Source: Aeromonas lusitana
GTDB taxonomy: Bacteria > Pseudomonadota > Gammaproteobacteria > Enterobacterales > Aeromonadaceae
Assembly (NCBI RefSeq): GCF_002812985.1
Contig: NZ_PGCP01000011.1
Location: 1 to 64,000, forward strand
Reading direction: 5' to 3'
DNA: 64,000 nucleotides
Part shown: positions 9,218 to 19,190 of the stretch, piece by piece
Layout: the number at the start of each line of letters is the position of its first letter
Position numbering within the stretch: position 1 is the first letter of the stretch
Position numbers and translations under genes: made by a program
Notes under the pieces: generated by a model
Databases searched by the model: none
What the model was told of the DNA's origin: nothing
The model's input: the letters and a program-made list of their open reading frames with translations, nothing else

Positions 9218-9253
9218 TACCCTTGTGGTGTCAATTACACCAAGGGAATTTAT

Positions 9254-9331
9254 ATGAATTGGCTATATCTGCTACTGGTCCTCGCCCTGTTGGGCTATCT
9301 GCTGCGTGCTCTCACACGCAGTCATGAGTGA
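9254..9331 (+). CDS. kdpF: KdpF small membrane subunit of the K+ pump
   Basis: A 25-residue hydrophobic peptide, MNWLYLLLVLALLGYLLRAL followed by TRSHE, forming one membrane helix. In E. coli KdpF (29 residues) stabilises the KdpABC complex. The call rests on position directly before kdpA, length and hydrophobicity. SD AAGGG (9243-9247) lies 6 nt before the ATG. The gene ends just before the kdpA start. Confidence 0.85.
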   Translation: MNWLYLLLVLALLGYLLRALTRSHE

Positions 9332-9342
9332 GGGACCAGATC

Positions 9343-11025
9343 ATGTGGCAAGAACTCATCTACCCAGTCGCCTTCGTGCTGCTGGTTCTGCTGCCTGCAC
9401 CCCTGCTAGGCAGTTATATATATCGGGTATTCGAAGGGCAGACCCGTTGGCTCGCTCCCGTCGAGCGAGCGACCATGATCTGCTGTGGTACCGATGAACG
9501 GGAGCAAGACTGGAAGTCCTACGCCGTCAGCCTGCTCGCTTTCAACGGTGCGGGCTTCGGTCTCTTGTTCCTGATCCTGATGGCACAAGGCCTGTTGCCG
9601 CTCAACCCGCAGAACCTGCCGGGCCTGAGCTGGGAGCTCGCCTTCAACACAGCGGTCAGCTTCATGACCAACACCAACTGGCAGGCTTACTCCGGTGAGG
9701 CCAGCCTCTCCTACTTCAGCCAGATGGTCGGACTCACCACCCAGAACTTCGTCTCCGCCGGTACCGGCGCCGCAGTGGCCGTGGCCCTGTTCCGCGGCAT
9801 CACCCGCCAGCAGACCACCCATCTGGGTAACTTCTGGCAGGATCTGGTGCGCTTCTGCCTCTATGTGCTGCTGCCGATGGCGCTGATCATGGCGCTGTTG
9901 CTGGTCTGGCAGGGTGTGCCCCAGACCTTGTCTGCCTACCTGCCGTTCCACAGCCTGGAAGGTCAGGAGCAGTTGATGCCGCTCGGCCCGGCCGCGTCCC
10001 AGATCGCCATCAAGCAGCTCGGCTCCAACGGCGGTGGCTTCTTTGGCATCAACTCGGCTCACCCATTCGAGAACCCAACCGCGTTCACCAACTGGCTGGA
10101 GATGGTCACCCTTTTGACCCTGCCCGCCGCCCTGGTGTGCACCCTGGGTCACTACGTCAAGCACCATGGTCACGGCCGCGCCATCCTCATCGCCATGACA
10201 CTGCTGTTCGTGCTCGGGCTCAGCCTCTCCCTCTATCAGGAGCTGCAACCTGACCCGGCCCTCGCCCACCTCACCCAACAAGCGGGCAACTGGGAAGGCA
10301 AGGAGAGCCGCTTCGGCCCTGTGCTGTCCAGCATCTGGGAAGTGGCGACGACCTCGGCCTCCAACGGCTCGGTCAATGCCATGCATGACAGCTTCACCCC
10401 TCTCGGTGGCATGGTCGGCATGATCAACATGCTGCTGGGTGAGGTGGTGTTTGGCGGCGTCGGCGCCGGTATCTACGGCATGATGCTGTTCGTGCTGCTG
10501 ACCGTGTTCCTATGCGGCCTGATGGTAGGACGCACCCCGACCTATCTGGGCAAGCGTCTCGGTATCACCGAGATGAAATGGGTGGTCGCCAGCATGCTGG
10601 TGATGCCGCTCGGGGTATTGGTGATCGGTGGGATAACCCTGCTGATGCCAAACGCCAGCACAGTGATAGGACACGACGGCCCGCACGGCCTGTCTCGCCT
10701 GATCTACGCCTACGCCTCCGCCGCCGGCAACAACGGCTCCGCCTTCGCAGGCTTTGCCGCCGCCGACAGCTGGCAGTGCATCGCCATCGGTCTGGCCATG
10801 CTGCTCGGTCGCTTCGGCTACATCATCCCGGTACTGGCCATCGCTGGCCAACTCTCCCGCGCCCAGCGCCAGGATGTCGGTGAAGGTGACTTCCCGGTCA
10901 GTGGTCCGCTGTTTGTGAGCCTGCTGATCATTACCGTATTGCTGATAGGTGGCCTCTCCTTCCTGCCCGTGCTGGCACTGGGACCGGTAGCCGAACATCT
11001 CACCCTGATGCAGGGAGCTTTCTAA
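9343..11025 (+). CDS. kdpA: K+-transporting ATPase subunit A
   Basis: 560 residues from the ATG at 9343, close to the 557 of E. coli. KdpA is the potassium-channel-like subunit of the high-affinity Kdp pump in the inner membrane. It has about ten membrane helices and four degenerate P-loop selectivity segments, for example [37 protein letters not shown] and [13 protein letters not shown]. The ATG at 9343 has SD GAGGG (9330-9334) at 8 nt. The GTG at 9328 is in frame and overlaps the kdpF stop but lacks a good SD. The stop codon overlaps the kdpB ATG (TAATG). Confidence 0.97.
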   Translation: MWQELIYPVAFVLLVLLPAPLLGSYIYRVFEGQTRWLAPVERATMICCGTDEREQDWKSYAVSLLAFNGAGFGLLFLILMAQGLLPLNPQNLPGLSWELAFNTAVSFMTNTNWQAYSGEASLSYFSQMVGLTTQNFVSAGTGAAVAVALFRGITRQQTTHLGNFWQDLVRFCLYVLLPMALIMALLLVWQGVPQTLSAYLPFHSLEGQEQLMPLGPAASQIAIKQLGSNGGGFFGINSAHPFENPTAFTNWLEMVTLLTLPAALVCTLGHYVKHHGHGRAILIAMTLLFVLGLSLSLYQELQPDPALAHLTQQAGNWEGKESRFGPVLSSIWEVATTSASNGSVNAMHDSFTPLGGMVGMINMLLGEVVFGGVGAGIYGMMLFVLLTVFLCGLMVGRTPTYLGKRLGITEMKWVVASMLVMPLGVLVIGGITLLMPNASTVIGHDGPHGLSRLIYAYASAAGNNGSAFAGFAAADSWQCIAIGLAMLLGRFGYIIPVLAIAGQLSRAQRQDVGEGDFPVSGPLFVSLLIITVLLIGGLSFLPVLALGPVAEHLTLMQGAF

Positions 11026-13082
11026 TGAGCAAGTCAATTTCAGTGGCCACCGGTACCGACAAGGTCAAGGCCAAGTCACATCGTTCACTGGTCGTAGAGG
11101 CCATGATTGAAGCCCTTTATCGCTTCAACCCCAAGGCGCTGTTCGACAGTCCGATATTGTTCACCCTCTGGCTGGCCGCCGTGATGGCGACCGTCGAGTC
11201 CCTGCTGGGGCAACCCCTGTCCGGGGTAGCTCCCAGCCTGGCCTGGCAGCTCACCGCCTGGCTCTGGCTGACGCTTTGGTTTGCGAACTTTGCCGAGACC
11301 CTGGCGGAAGGCCGTGGCAAGGCACGGGCCGATAGCCTGAAGGCTGGCATGAGTCAGCTCAAGGCGCGCAAGGTCACCCATCCCCGTGACAATCGCGGTG
11401 AGTGGGTACCCGCCACCAGCCTGCTGAAGGGCGATCTGGTGCTGGTACGCAGCGGCGAGATGATCCCGGCGGATGGCGAAGTCATCGCCGGTATCGCCTC
11501 GGTCAACGAAGCCGCCATCACGGGGGAATCCGCCCCCGTGATCCGCGAGTCCGGTACCGATCGCAGCGGCGTGACAGGTAACACCACAGTCGTTTCCGAC
11601 GAGATCTGGATCAAGGTCAGCAACAATCCGGGCGAGAGTACACTCGATCGCATGATTGCGCTGGTGGAAGGGGCCAAACGCCAGAAGACACCGAACGAGA
11701 TGGCACTCAACGCCCTGCTGGTGGGTCTGACCCTGATCTTCCTGCTGGTGGTTGCCACCCTGCCCTGGTTCCTCAACTACAACGAAACCCAGGTCCCCAG
11801 GATCTACCTGATCGCGCTCTTCATCACCCTGATCCCGACCACTATCGGCGGTCTGCTCTCAGCCATCGGCATCGCCGGCATGGACAGACTGGTGAAGCTG
11901 AACGTGATCGCCAAGTCAGGCCGCGCCGTGGAGGCCGCCGGTGATGTGCGCACCCTCTTGCTGGACAAGACGGGCACCATCACCTTCGGTAATCGCATGG
12001 CAGACGAGCTGATCCCGGCGCCGGGCGTAGACCCTTCCCTGCTGGCACAGGCGGCTATGCTGGCCTCTCTGGGTGACAACACCCCTGAGGGCAAGTCCAT
12101 CCTGACCCTGGCTGGCAAGAGCATGGCCAAACCGAGCCAGCTGGAGAGCGACAAGGTGATCCCCTTCAGCGCCGAGACCCGCTTGAGTGGGCTGGATCGC
12201 AACGGTCATCAATATCGCAAGGGGGCGGTCGACGCCGTACTGAATTACCTCTCCATAGAGCGCAAGGCTGTGCCCGAGCTCATCCTGAAGGCGGTCGACC
12301 ACATAGCCCGTCAGGGGGGGACACCCCTGCTGGTCTGTACCCATGAGCAACTGCTCGGGGTGGTCTACCTCAAAGACATCATCAAGCCAGGTATCAAGGC
12401 CCGCTTCCAGATCCTGCGTCACATGGGGATCCGCACCGTGATGATCACTGGCGACAACCCGCTGACAGCGGCGGCCATCGCCGCCGAGGCCGGGGTGGAT
12501 GACTTCATCGCCGAGGCAACACCGGAGAAGAAGCTGGCCTATATCCGCCAGGAGCAGGCCGATGGCCGCCTGGTCGCCATGTGCGGTGACGGCGCCAACG
12601 ACGCCCCGGCACTGGCGCAGGCCGACGTGGGGCTAGCCATGAACGAAGGTACCCAGGCCGCCAAGGAGGCGGGCAACCTGGTGGATCTGGACTCCAACCC
12701 CACCAAGTTGCTGGACGTGGTGCTGGTGGGCAAGCAGTTGCTGGTCACCCGTGGGGCCCTGACTACCTTCTCCATCGCCAACGACGTGGCCAAGTACTTT
12801 GCCATTCTGCCGGCCCTGTTTATCGCCGCCTATCCGCAACTCGGGGTGCTGAACCTGATGCAGTTGAGCAGCCCGCAGAGTGCCATATTGTCGGCCATCA
12901 TCTTCAACGCCCTGATCATAGTGGCACTGGTACCGCTGGCCCTGCGTGGCGTCAGCCTGAAGGGCACCGCCGCCAGTCTGCTGCGCCGCAACCTGCTGAT
13001 CTACGGCGTCGGCGGCCTGCTGGTGCCCTTTATCGGTATCAAGCTGATCGATCTGGTCGTCACAGGCCTCGGCCTGGTGTAG
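11025..13082 (+). CDS. kdpB: K+-transporting P-type ATPase subunit B
   Basis: 685 residues (682 in E. coli). This is the catalytic P-type ATPase subunit, coupling ATP hydrolysis to K+ uptake through KdpA. It has the phosphorylation motif [12 protein letters not shown] with the acceptor Asp near residue 314, the actuator motif TGESAPV, the nucleotide-domain residues around GRAVEAAG and the hinge [15 protein letters not shown]. It starts at the ATG that overlaps the kdpA stop. An inverted repeat lies in the 63-nt gap before kdpC. Confidence 0.98.
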   Translation: MSKSISVATGTDKVKAKSHRSLVVEAMIEALYRFNPKALFDSPILFTLWLAAVMATVESLLGQPLSGVAPSLAWQLTAWLWLTLWFANFAETLAEGRGKARADSLKAGMSQLKARKVTHPRDNRGEWVPATSLLKGDLVLVRSGEMIPADGEVIAGIASVNEAAITGESAPVIRESGTDRSGVTGNTTVVSDEIWIKVSNNPGESTLDRMIALVEGAKRQKTPNEMALNALLVGLTLIFLLVVATLPWFLNYNETQVPRIYLIALFITLIPTTIGGLLSAIGIAGMDRLVKLNVIAKSGRAVEAAGDVRTLLLDKTGTITFGNRMADELIPAPGVDPSLLAQAAMLASLGDNTPEGKSILTLAGKSMAKPSQLESDKVIPFSAETRLSGLDRNGHQYRKGAVDAVLNYLSIERKAVPELILKAVDHIARQGGTPLLVCTHEQLLGVVYLKDIIKPGIKARFQILRHMGIRTVMITGDNPLTAAAIAAEAGVDDFIAEATPEKKLAYIRQEQADGRLVAMCGDGANDAPALAQADVGLAMNEGTQAAKEAGNLVDLDSNPTKLLDVVLVGKQLLVTRGALTTFSIANDVAKYFAILPALFIAAYPQLGVLNLMQLSSPQSAILSAIIFNALIIVALVPLALRGVSLKGTAASLLRRNLLIYGVGGLLVPFIGIKLIDLVVTGLGLV

Positions 13083-13091
13083 GAACCTCAT

Positions 13092-13114
13092 GGCTGCCAA
13101 CCCGCTTGGCAGCC
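13092..13114 (+). other. Intercistronic hairpin between kdpB and kdpC
   Basis: GGCTGCCAA - CCCGC - TTGGCAGCC forms a 9-bp perfect stem with a 5-nt loop and no T run. It may stabilise or process the kdp transcript or tune the KdpB:KdpC ratio. No function is shown by the sequence. Confidence 0.6.
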
Positions 13115-13145
13115 GCTTCATCCCATCCGGGAGTAAGGAAACATC

Positions 13146-13667
13146 ATGATTGCGATTAGAACCCTGCTGACCCTGACCCTGTTGCTGGGCGTCGGCTATC
13201 CGCTGGCGGTGACCGGGCTGGCCCAGGTGCTGTTCCCCTGGCAGGCCAACGGCAGCCAGCTGACCAACAACAAGCAGCAGCTGATCGGCAGTGCCCTGCT
13301 GGCACAAAAATTCGAGCGAGCGGAATACTTCCACTCCCGCCCCTCAGCCACCGACTTCGCCACCATAGGTAGCGGTGCCAGCAACCTCGGCATGAGCTCA
13401 CCCCTGCGTGCCGAGTTCGCCCAGACGGAGGCCAAGGCCTTGGCTGTCAACCCGTCACCCACCCTGCTGACCCGCTCGGCCTCCGGGCTTGACCCTCATC
13501 TGCCGCTGGATGCCGTCTTGTCCCAGGTAGACCGGGTAGCCAAGGAACGAGGGCTGGATCCCGCCTCGCTGACGGAGCAGGTCAAGTCCGCAACACAAGC
13601 TGGTATCCTTGGCCCCCAAGTGGTCAACATCCTTGAGCTGAACCTGCAACTCGACAAGGATGCATGA
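13146..13667 (+). CDS. kdpC: K+-transporting ATPase subunit C
   Basis: 173 residues, against 190 in E. coli. KdpC is the small assembly subunit, with one N-terminal membrane helix (about 5-25) and a periplasmic domain. Recognisable family segments are GSALLAQKFERAEYFHSRPSA, SNLGMSSPLRAE and SASGLDPHLPLDAVLSQVDRVA. SD GTAAGGA lies before the ATG. It follows kdpB after 63 nt and is separated from kdpD by a 79-nt spacer with two hairpins. Confidence 0.96.
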   Translation: MIAIRTLLTLTLLLGVGYPLAVTGLAQVLFPWQANGSQLTNNKQQLIGSALLAQKFERAEYFHSRPSATDFATIGSGASNLGMSSPLRAEFAQTEAKALAVNPSPTLLTRSASGLDPHLPLDAVLSQVDRVAKERGLDPASLTEQVKSATQAGILGPQVVNILELNLQLDKDA

Positions 13668-13676
13668 GGGAAGACA

Positions 13677-13698
13677 GTCCAGGCCCAAGGGCCTGGAC
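13677..13698 (+). terminator. Strong hairpin after kdpC, possible partial terminator
   Basis: GTCCAGGCCC - AA - GGGCCTGGAC is a 10-bp perfect stem. The T run ATTTTTT comes only 13 nt later, so full termination is doubtful. A second stem CGGGCCC-AGCCAA-GGGCCCG (13718-13737) abuts the kdpD ribosome-binding site. Together they may lower kdpDE expression relative to kdpFABC. Confidence 0.5.
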
Positions 13699-13746
13699 CA
13701 ACAGTGAGCCATTTTTTCGGGCCCAGCCAAGGGCCCGCTAGGGACA

Positions 13747-16338
13747 ATGATGCGTGATGAGGTCAGAGCCGACGCCTTGCTGGCCAGCCTGGAAGAAGAA
13801 CACAAGGGCAAGCTGAAGGTCTTTCTCGGCGCGGCCCCCGGCGTAGGCAAGACCTACGCCATGCTGCAGGCAGTGCGTGAACAGGCCAAGGAGGGCGTCG
13901 ATATCCTGATAGGGGTGGTGGAAACCCATGGCCGCCAGGAGACCCTGGCCCTGCTCGACAAACTCCCCCTCCAACCCCTGCAACTGCACTACCATCGCCA
14001 GCAACGGCTGGAGGAGATGGATCTGGATGGCCTGCTCGAACGCAAGCCCGCCATCGCCGTGGTGGACGAGCTGGCCCACACCAATGCCCCCGGCAGCCGT
14101 CACGAGAAGCGCTGGCAGGATGTGGAAGAGCTGCTCGGTGCCGGCATCGACGTCTACACCACCCTCAACGTGCAACACCTGGAGAGCCTCAACGATCTGG
14201 TGTGGCAGCTGACCGGGGTCAGGGTCAAGGAGACGCTGCCGGATCAGGTGCTGCTGGAAGCCGACAGTCTGGTGCTCATAGACCTGCCCCCCAAGGAGCT
14301 GCTCGGTCGGCTCAAGGAGGGCAAGGTCTATGTGCCCCATCAGGCCAAAGCGGCCCTGCAATCCTTCTTCTCCCTCAACAACCTGACTGCATTGCGCGAG
14401 CTGGCGATGCAGACCGCTGCCAGCCACGTGGAAGGGGATCTGCAACTGCAGTGGCAGGCGGCGGGCAAGACTACGCTGCCCCTGCGGGGTAAGCTGATGG
14501 TGTGCCTCGGGGAGCAGCACGGCGCCTCCCTAGTACGCTATGGTCACCGCTTCGCCCAGCGTCGCCAGCTACCCTGGCTGGTGGTTCACATCGACAGCCA
14601 AGGGCAGCGCTCCGCCGAGCTGGAGCAGGCGTTGGCACTGGCCTCCCATCTGGGTGCCAAGGTGTTGACCCTCTCCAGCCCGGCGGTAGCCGATGCCCTG
14701 CTGGAGACGGCCGAGCAGCAGCAAGTCTCGCAGCTCTTGCTCGGCAAGCCCCACAAGTCCCCCTGGCGTCGCTCCCTAGTACAGCACCTGCTCAAACAGG
14801 CCCAAGGATTCGAGATAACACTGGTGGATACGGAGAAGCGCAAACCCGGTCTGGGTCTGCATCCCGCGGGTCCCAAGGATATTCGCCAGAGCTTGCTCGC
14901 ACTCTTCATCATGAGTACGACCTCGGCCATCGCCTGGGGCCTCTCTCACTGGCTACCTCTCGCGTCACTGCCACTCTTGTTCGTGCTGGGGGTGCTGGCC
15001 ACGGCACTCACCACCAGCCTGGTGCCAGCCATACTGGCCGCCGTGCTGGGCTTCGTGGCCCACAACCTGCTATTTGTCGCCCCCCACTTCTCCCTGAACG
15101 TGGCCAACCACAGCGATCTGCTTACCCTGTTCGTGCTGCTCATCGTCGGCATGGCCGCCGGACGGCTCGCCTCCCGCCAGCGCCAGCAGCTAGTGGGCCT
15201 GCGAGAAACACAACAGCTCGGTAACGCCCTGCTCTCCCTGAGTCAGGGCCTGGCCACCGCCAGCAGCCCGGTCGAGGTGCTCAGGCAAGGCACAGAGGCT
15301 ATCTCCCTGGCCCTGGGCCAACCCGTGTTTGCCCTCGATCAGGATTACCAATACCGGGCGGGCGATGCGCCCACCGGACCCGGTCAGACCGACAAGGCCG
15401 CCATCGACTGGTGCCTGGCCCAGAAGCAGGTGGCGGGCGCCCACACGGCCACCCTCAATGCGGCCGAGGCCCAGTATCATCACCTCACAGACGAGCTGGT
15501 GCTCGGCATCCGGTTGGCCAATCCACTCGCCTCCTCCACCGAGCATCAGTTGCAGGCGCTGCTCACCGATATTCGCGCCGCTCTGGCCCGGATCGATCTC
15601 AACGAGCGGCTGGCAGACAGCCAGCTGCAGGCCGAGACGGACAGGCTGCGAGCCGCCCTGCTCTCCTCGGTTTCCCACGATCTGAAGACGCCGCTGGCTA
15701 CCATCATGGGGGCCGGCAGCACCTTGCTGGAATACGGTGATCGGATAAGCCAGGAGGATCGCAACGAGCTGCTGCACTCGGTGCAGGACGAAGCTCGTCG
15801 CCTGCACAGCTATGTGCAGAACCTGCTGGACATGACCCGCATCGGCTCGCCTGACTTCCAGCTCAGGCGGGACTGGGTCGATCTCGCCGACCTGGTGGAG
15901 AGTGCCCGCAAGCGGCTGGACTCGTCATGGCGCCAGCACAAGTTGTTGGTCCATTTCGATCAGCAGATCCCCCAACTCTATGTGCACGGGGCCCTGATCG
16001 AACAGGTGCTGGTCAACATACTCGACAACGCCTCCCGCTATTCGCCGGCGGGCACCCCCATCGAGTTCAAGGTGATGCTGGCCACCCCGGATCTCATCAT
16101 CGACATCATCGACATCGGGGTCGGCATAGCGGAGTCCGATCGGGACAAGATCTTCAACCTCTTCTACACCCAGCCCGTGGGAGATTGCGGCAGTCGTGGC
16201 ACCGGGCTTGGCCTCGCCATTTCTCGCGCTATGATAGAGGCTCACGGCGGTCGCATCTGGGCGTTCGCCGGTCCCAACGGCAACGGCACCTGCATGCGCA
16301 TCTCACTACCGCTTTCCCTCAACGCACCGGAGGTATGA
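13747..16338 (+). CDS. kdpD: Sensor histidine kinase of the K+ response
   Basis: 863 residues, slightly shorter than the 894 of E. coli. The N-terminal KdpD domain has the Walker A GAAPGVGKTYAML and VVDELAHTNAPGSRH. It is followed by a universal-stress-like domain, four membrane helices (about 395-480), a GAF-like segment, and the HisKA/HATPase core with SSVSHDLKTPLATIMG (His644), NILDNASRYSP and GTGLGLAISRAMIEAHGG. It senses K+ limitation or osmotic stress and phosphorylates KdpE. ATGATG gives two adjacent starts; the second (13750) is better spaced from the SD AGGG. Confidence 0.97.
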   Translation: MMRDEVRADALLASLEEEHKGKLKVFLGAAPGVGKTYAMLQAVREQAKEGVDILIGVVETHGRQETLALLDKLPLQPLQLHYHRQQRLEEMDLDGLLERKPAIAVVDELAHTNAPGSRHEKRWQDVEELLGAGIDVYTTLNVQHLESLNDLVWQLTGVRVKETLPDQVLLEADSLVLIDLPPKELLGRLKEGKVYVPHQAKAALQSFFSLNNLTALRELAMQTAASHVEGDLQLQWQAAGKTTLPLRGKLMVCLGEQHGASLVRYGHRFAQRRQLPWLVVHIDSQGQRSAELEQALALASHLGAKVLTLSSPAVADALLETAEQQQVSQLLLGKPHKSPWRRSLVQHLLKQAQGFEITLVDTEKRKPGLGLHPAGPKDIRQSLLALFIMSTTSAIAWGLSHWLPLASLPLLFVLGVLATALTTSLVPAILAAVLGFVAHNLLFVAPHFSLNVANHSDLLTLFVLLIVGMAAGRLASRQRQQLVGLRETQQLGNALLSLSQGLATASSPVEVLRQGTEAISLALGQPVFALDQDYQYRAGDAPTGPGQTDKAAIDWCLAQKQVAGAHTATLNAAEAQYHHLTDELVLGIRLANPLASSTEHQLQALLTDIRAALARIDLNERLADSQLQAETDRLRAALLSSVSHDLKTPLATIMGAGSTLLEYGDRISQEDRNELLHSVQDEARRLHSYVQNLLDMTRIGSPDFQLRRDWVDLADLVESARKRLDSSWRQHKLLVHFDQQIPQLYVHGALIEQVLVNILDNASRYSPAGTPIEFKVMLATPDLIIDIIDIGVGIAESDRDKIFNLFYTQPVGDCGSRGTGLGLAISRAMIEAHGGRIWAFAGPNGNGTCMRISLPLSLNAPEV

Positions 16339-16412
16339 TGTTTCAGGTTTTTGTCACAGAGGCGACAGCCTGCCTGCCCATCCCCTTCACGACATCGGCG
16401 GCTGGAGGCTAG

Positions 16413-17096
16413 ATGGCTCATATATTGGTGATTGACGATGAGGCGGCCATCCGCCGCTTCCTGCGCATCAGCCTGGTGGCCGAGGGGCATCAGGTCAGCG
16501 AGGCGGTCGGCGTCAACGAGGGCCTGGCCCAGTATCGTCACCTCAATCCCGATCTGGTGATCCTGGATCTGGGACTGCCCGACGGAGACGGCATCCAGGT
16601 GCTGCAGATGATCCGTGAGCATCATCAGAATCCAGTGCTGGTGCTGTCGGCCCGCGACTCGGAACAGGAGAAGGTGCGACTGCTGGATGCGGGGGCCAAC
16701 GACTACATGAGCAAGCCGTTCGGCATCGGAGAGATGATGGCGCGGATCCGCGTGCTGCTGCGGCAGCGGGCCGGGGCCAGCAGCGGTGAACACCGCCACT
16801 TCCCACAGTGCGGCCTGAGTCTGGATACCAGCAGCCACAAGGTGAGCCTGCACGGTGAAGAAGTTCCCCTGTCACGCAAGGAGTTCGCCCTGCTGCAGGC
16901 GCTGGTCTGCCATCCCGGCAAGCTGGTGATGCAGACCCAGTTGCTCAACGATATCTGGGGGCCGAGCCACAAGGAAGACACCCACTACCTGCGCATCGTC
17001 ATCGCCAGCCTGCGCAAGAAGCTGGGTGACAACCCCCAGCAACCCAGCCTGATAGAGACCGAGTCAGGCATCGGCTACCGCTTTATCGGCAGCTGA
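16413..17096 (+). CDS. kdpE: Response regulator KdpE
   Basis: 227 residues. The receiver domain (1-115) has the acidic pair near residue 8-9, the phospho-acceptor Asp52 in VILDLGLPDGDG and Lys in SKPF. The C-terminal OmpR-type winged helix carries SRKEFALLQALVCHPGKLV and EDTHYLRIVIASLRKKLGD. It activates kdpFABC, probably at the 11-bp repeats upstream of kdpF. It follows kdpD by 74 nt, more than in E. coli where the genes overlap. Confidence 0.96.
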   Translation: MAHILVIDDEAAIRRFLRISLVAEGHQVSEAVGVNEGLAQYRHLNPDLVILDLGLPDGDGIQVLQMIREHHQNPVLVLSARDSEQEKVRLLDAGANDYMSKPFGIGEMMARIRVLLRQRAGASSGEHRHFPQCGLSLDTSSHKVSLHGEEVPLSRKEFALLQALVCHPGKLVMQTQLLNDIWGPSHKEDTHYLRIVIASLRKKLGDNPQQPSLIETESGIGYRFIGS

Positions 17097-17178
17097 TTTT
17101 CAACAAGAGGCTGGGCGGCTTATCATCTCCAGCAACCCAGCCTGGTCCTGCATTGGCGACCGGTTTATCGGCAGCCGA

Positions 17179-17194
17179 TGTTTCACGTGGAACG
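17179..17194. promoter_or_regulatory. parS-like ParB-binding site 1
   Basis: TGTTTCACGTGGAACG matches the parS consensus TGTTTCACGTGAAACA at 14 of 16 positions and has the core CACGTG. It overlaps the last codons of the MFS exporter gene. It is one of four such sites within 10.6 kb; parA and parB are at 49.5-51.2 kb. Confidence 0.8.
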
Positions 17195-18310
17195 ACGCCA
17201 ACCGCACAGCACGGCCAGCAAGCCACAGCCACCGAGCAAGAGTCCCAGATCCTGCAGGCTGGCTGCCAGGGCCAACCCCAGACTCAGCAACAGGTAGTAA
17301 GCCAGCCCGAACAGGGCGCCGGCACTGCCCGCCACGTCCCGATAGGCCAACAGGGCCTGGCTCAGCACATTCGGTATCGCCACCCCAAAGGCCACCACAA
17401 CTCCCATCATGGGCAGCAGGAACCAGAGGGAGGCCTGGCTGGCCCACACCAGCACACCGCAGCCCAGCGCCAGACCCGTGGCCAAACGGATAAGGGATGA
17501 GGGCTGCCAGCTCCTCCCCAGCAATCCCTTGTTCAGCAAGCTGCCGGCAAGGGTCGCCAGCGCCAACCCCAGGCCGGAGTAGCCAAACTCGCTTACAGTC
17601 AAACCGAGTGAAGCAAACAGGAAGGGAGCCAGGCTGTAGTAGCCAAACAGCATGGAGTTGAACAAGGCGACCAGCAAGGCGCTGCGCCATAGCCCGGCAT
17701 CCCGCACCATACGACACGCCAGCGGCAACAGGGGAGCCTGGGTCGTGCCGACCGGGCGAGTCTCGGGTAACCGCCAGCAGACGATCAGTCCCAATCCCGT
17801 GGCCAACACCAACAGAGCGCCAAACACGCCTAGGTAGCCAAACCAGCCGACCAGCAGGCTGCCGCTCATCAGGCCCAATACAGGGCTGACCGACAGGGCC
17901 ACCCCCATCACGGAGAAGACGCGCGCCAGCTCCCTGCTCTGATAGCTGTCGCGCAGCATGGTCTGGGTCACCACGGATCCCACGGCGGCGCCAAAGGCCG
18001 AGACGATGCGCGCCAGCAGCAGGGTCTCAAATTGACTCGCCAACAGAGCCACCAGAGAACCCAGCGCATAGGTCAGCAGACCGGCCAGCATGGCCGGGCG
18101 CCGCCCGATGAGATCGCACAATCGGCCCCAGCAGACCACGCCCAGGGCGAACGCCAGAAAATAGACCGACAGGGTCTGGGACGCCATCCCCTCACTCACC
18201 CGGAACGCCGTGGCGATACCGGTCAGTGCCGGGCTATAGATGGTCTCCACTATCTGGGGAAACATCATCAATCCCACCACCAGCCAGAGCGGTGGCAACT
18301 TGTTGTTCAT
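17183..18310 (-). CDS. MFS multidrug exporter (Bcr/CflA-like)
   Basis: About 375 residues with twelve predicted membrane helices, a drug:H+ antiporter of the major facilitator superfamily. The loop 2-3 signature is GRLCDLIGRRPAMLAG and the TM5-like motif is ALSVSPVLGLMSGSLLVGWFG. It starts MNNKLPPLWLV. The ATG at 18310 has a strong SD, GAGGAGG. An in-frame TTG at 18325 lies before the SD and is rejected. The gene is divergent from an AraC regulator 91 bp away, which may control it. The last residues CGWRRST are encoded over a parS-like site. Substrate unknown. Confidence 0.9.
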   Translation of the reverse strand: MNNKLPPLWLVVGLMMFPQIVETIYSPALTGIATAFRVSEGMASQTLSVYFLAFALGVVCWGRLCDLIGRRPAMLAGLLTYALGSLVALLASQFETLLLARIVSAFGAAVGSVVTQTMLRDSYQSRELARVFSVMGVALSVSPVLGLMSGSLLVGWFGYLGVFGALLVLATGLGLIVCWRLPETRPVGTTQAPLLPLACRMVRDAGLWRSALLVALFNSMLFGYYSLAPFLFASLGLTVSEFGYSGLGLALATLAGSLLNKGLLGRSWQPSSLIRLATGLALGCGVLVWASQASLWFLLPMMGVVVAFGVAIPNVLSQALLAYRDVAGSAGALFGLAYYLLLSLGLALAASLQDLGLLLGGCGLLAVLCGWRRST

Positions 18311-18401
18311 CACAAACCTCCTCAATCAAGGCGGTCAGTCTAGTGAGAAACAGCATGTCTTATTATAATATGCAGGACTATAAACATCAAAAATCGGACA
18401 T

Positions 18402-19190
18402 ATGGCTTTCATCCTTCCCGATCACCCGTTCAACCCGGACCGGCTGACCGGCGCCGTCATCGGCATCGCCTCCGATCTCGGCTGGCACGACTCAGGCCTG
18501 CACCAGCATGGCCGTCATCAGCTGCTGTTCGCTCAGGCGGGCTGCATGAGCATAGAGCTGGAGAACAAGATCTGTCTGTTGCCACCGAGCCGGGCAGCCT
18601 GGCTACCCGCAGGCATGCCCCACAGGGTATTGATGCGCGGCGTGGTGGCCTACCGCTCCCTCTACTTCGCGCCACAGCAGGAGCTGCCGACTGACCTTCA
18701 GGTGATCGCGGTCAATTCCCTGCTGCGGGAGCTGATAGAGAGGATGGCGTTCTGGCCATGGGACAAGCCTGAAGTGGAGCAGAGCAGCATGATGGCACTT
18801 TTCATGGAGGAGCTGGCGCAGGCACAGCAAGAGTCCTGGCAGCTGCCGCTGCCGGCTGATCCCAGGCTGGCCGCCTGGTTACAGGAGATGAAACAAGACG
18901 GCACCCTGCCCGTTCGACTCAACCGGCTGACCGAGCGGGTGGGTGCCAGTGACAAGACCATTGGCCGTATCTTCATGCGCGATACCGGCATGACCTATCA
19001 GGCCTGGCGCCAGCAGTGGCGATTGCTGCGCGCCCTTGAGCTGTTGGCCGAGGCCACGCCCCTTAGCCAGGTGGCAGGGCAACTGGAGTTTTCCAGCGAC
19101 AGCGCCTTCATCAGCTTCTTCAAGCAGCACACGGGGCAAACGCCCCTGCGCTACCTCAGCTCTCGGGGTGGGTCGCATTTGCCGAGCTGA
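18402..19190 (+). CDS. AraC family transcriptional regulator
   Basis: 262 residues. An N-terminal cupin-like sensor part (about 20-110, with HQHGRHQLLFAQAG and PPSRAAWLPAGMPHRV) resembles the AraC/YdeC group. The C-terminal part has two helix-turn-helix units (RLTERVGASDKTIGRIFMRD and VAGQLEFSSDSAFISFFKQ), ending with the TGQTPLRY motif. It is divergent from the MFS exporter and shares its promoter region (18311-18401), so it is likely its regulator. The 3' end overlaps by 35 bp the 3' end of the small exported-protein gene on the other strand. Confidence 0.93.
   Translation: MAFILPDHPFNPDRLTGAVIGIASDLGWHDSGLHQHGRHQLLFAQAGCMSIELENKICLLPPSRAAWLPAGMPHRVLMRGVVAYRSLYFAPQQELPTDLQVIAVNSLLRELIERMAFWPWDKPEVEQSSMMALFMEELAQAQQESWQLPLPADPRLAAWLQEMKQDGTLPVRLNRLTERVGASDKTIGRIFMRDTGMTYQAWRQQWRLLRALELLAEATPLSQVAGQLEFSSDSAFISFFKQHTGQTPLRYLSSRGGSHLPS

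Noticed and set aside
9328-9342. GTG at 9328 as kdpA start
   Set aside because: It overlaps the kdpF stop but has no SD in front. The ATG at 9343 has GAGGG at a good distance and gives the usual length.
14421-14434. CACGTGGAA inside kdpD as a fifth parS site
   Set aside because: The left half reads CAGC instead of GTTT or GTTC, so only the core CACGTG agrees.
17110-17148. AGGCTGGG...CCCAGCCT as terminator between kdpE and the MFS gene
   Set aside because: The loop would be more than 20 nt and no T run follows in either direction.
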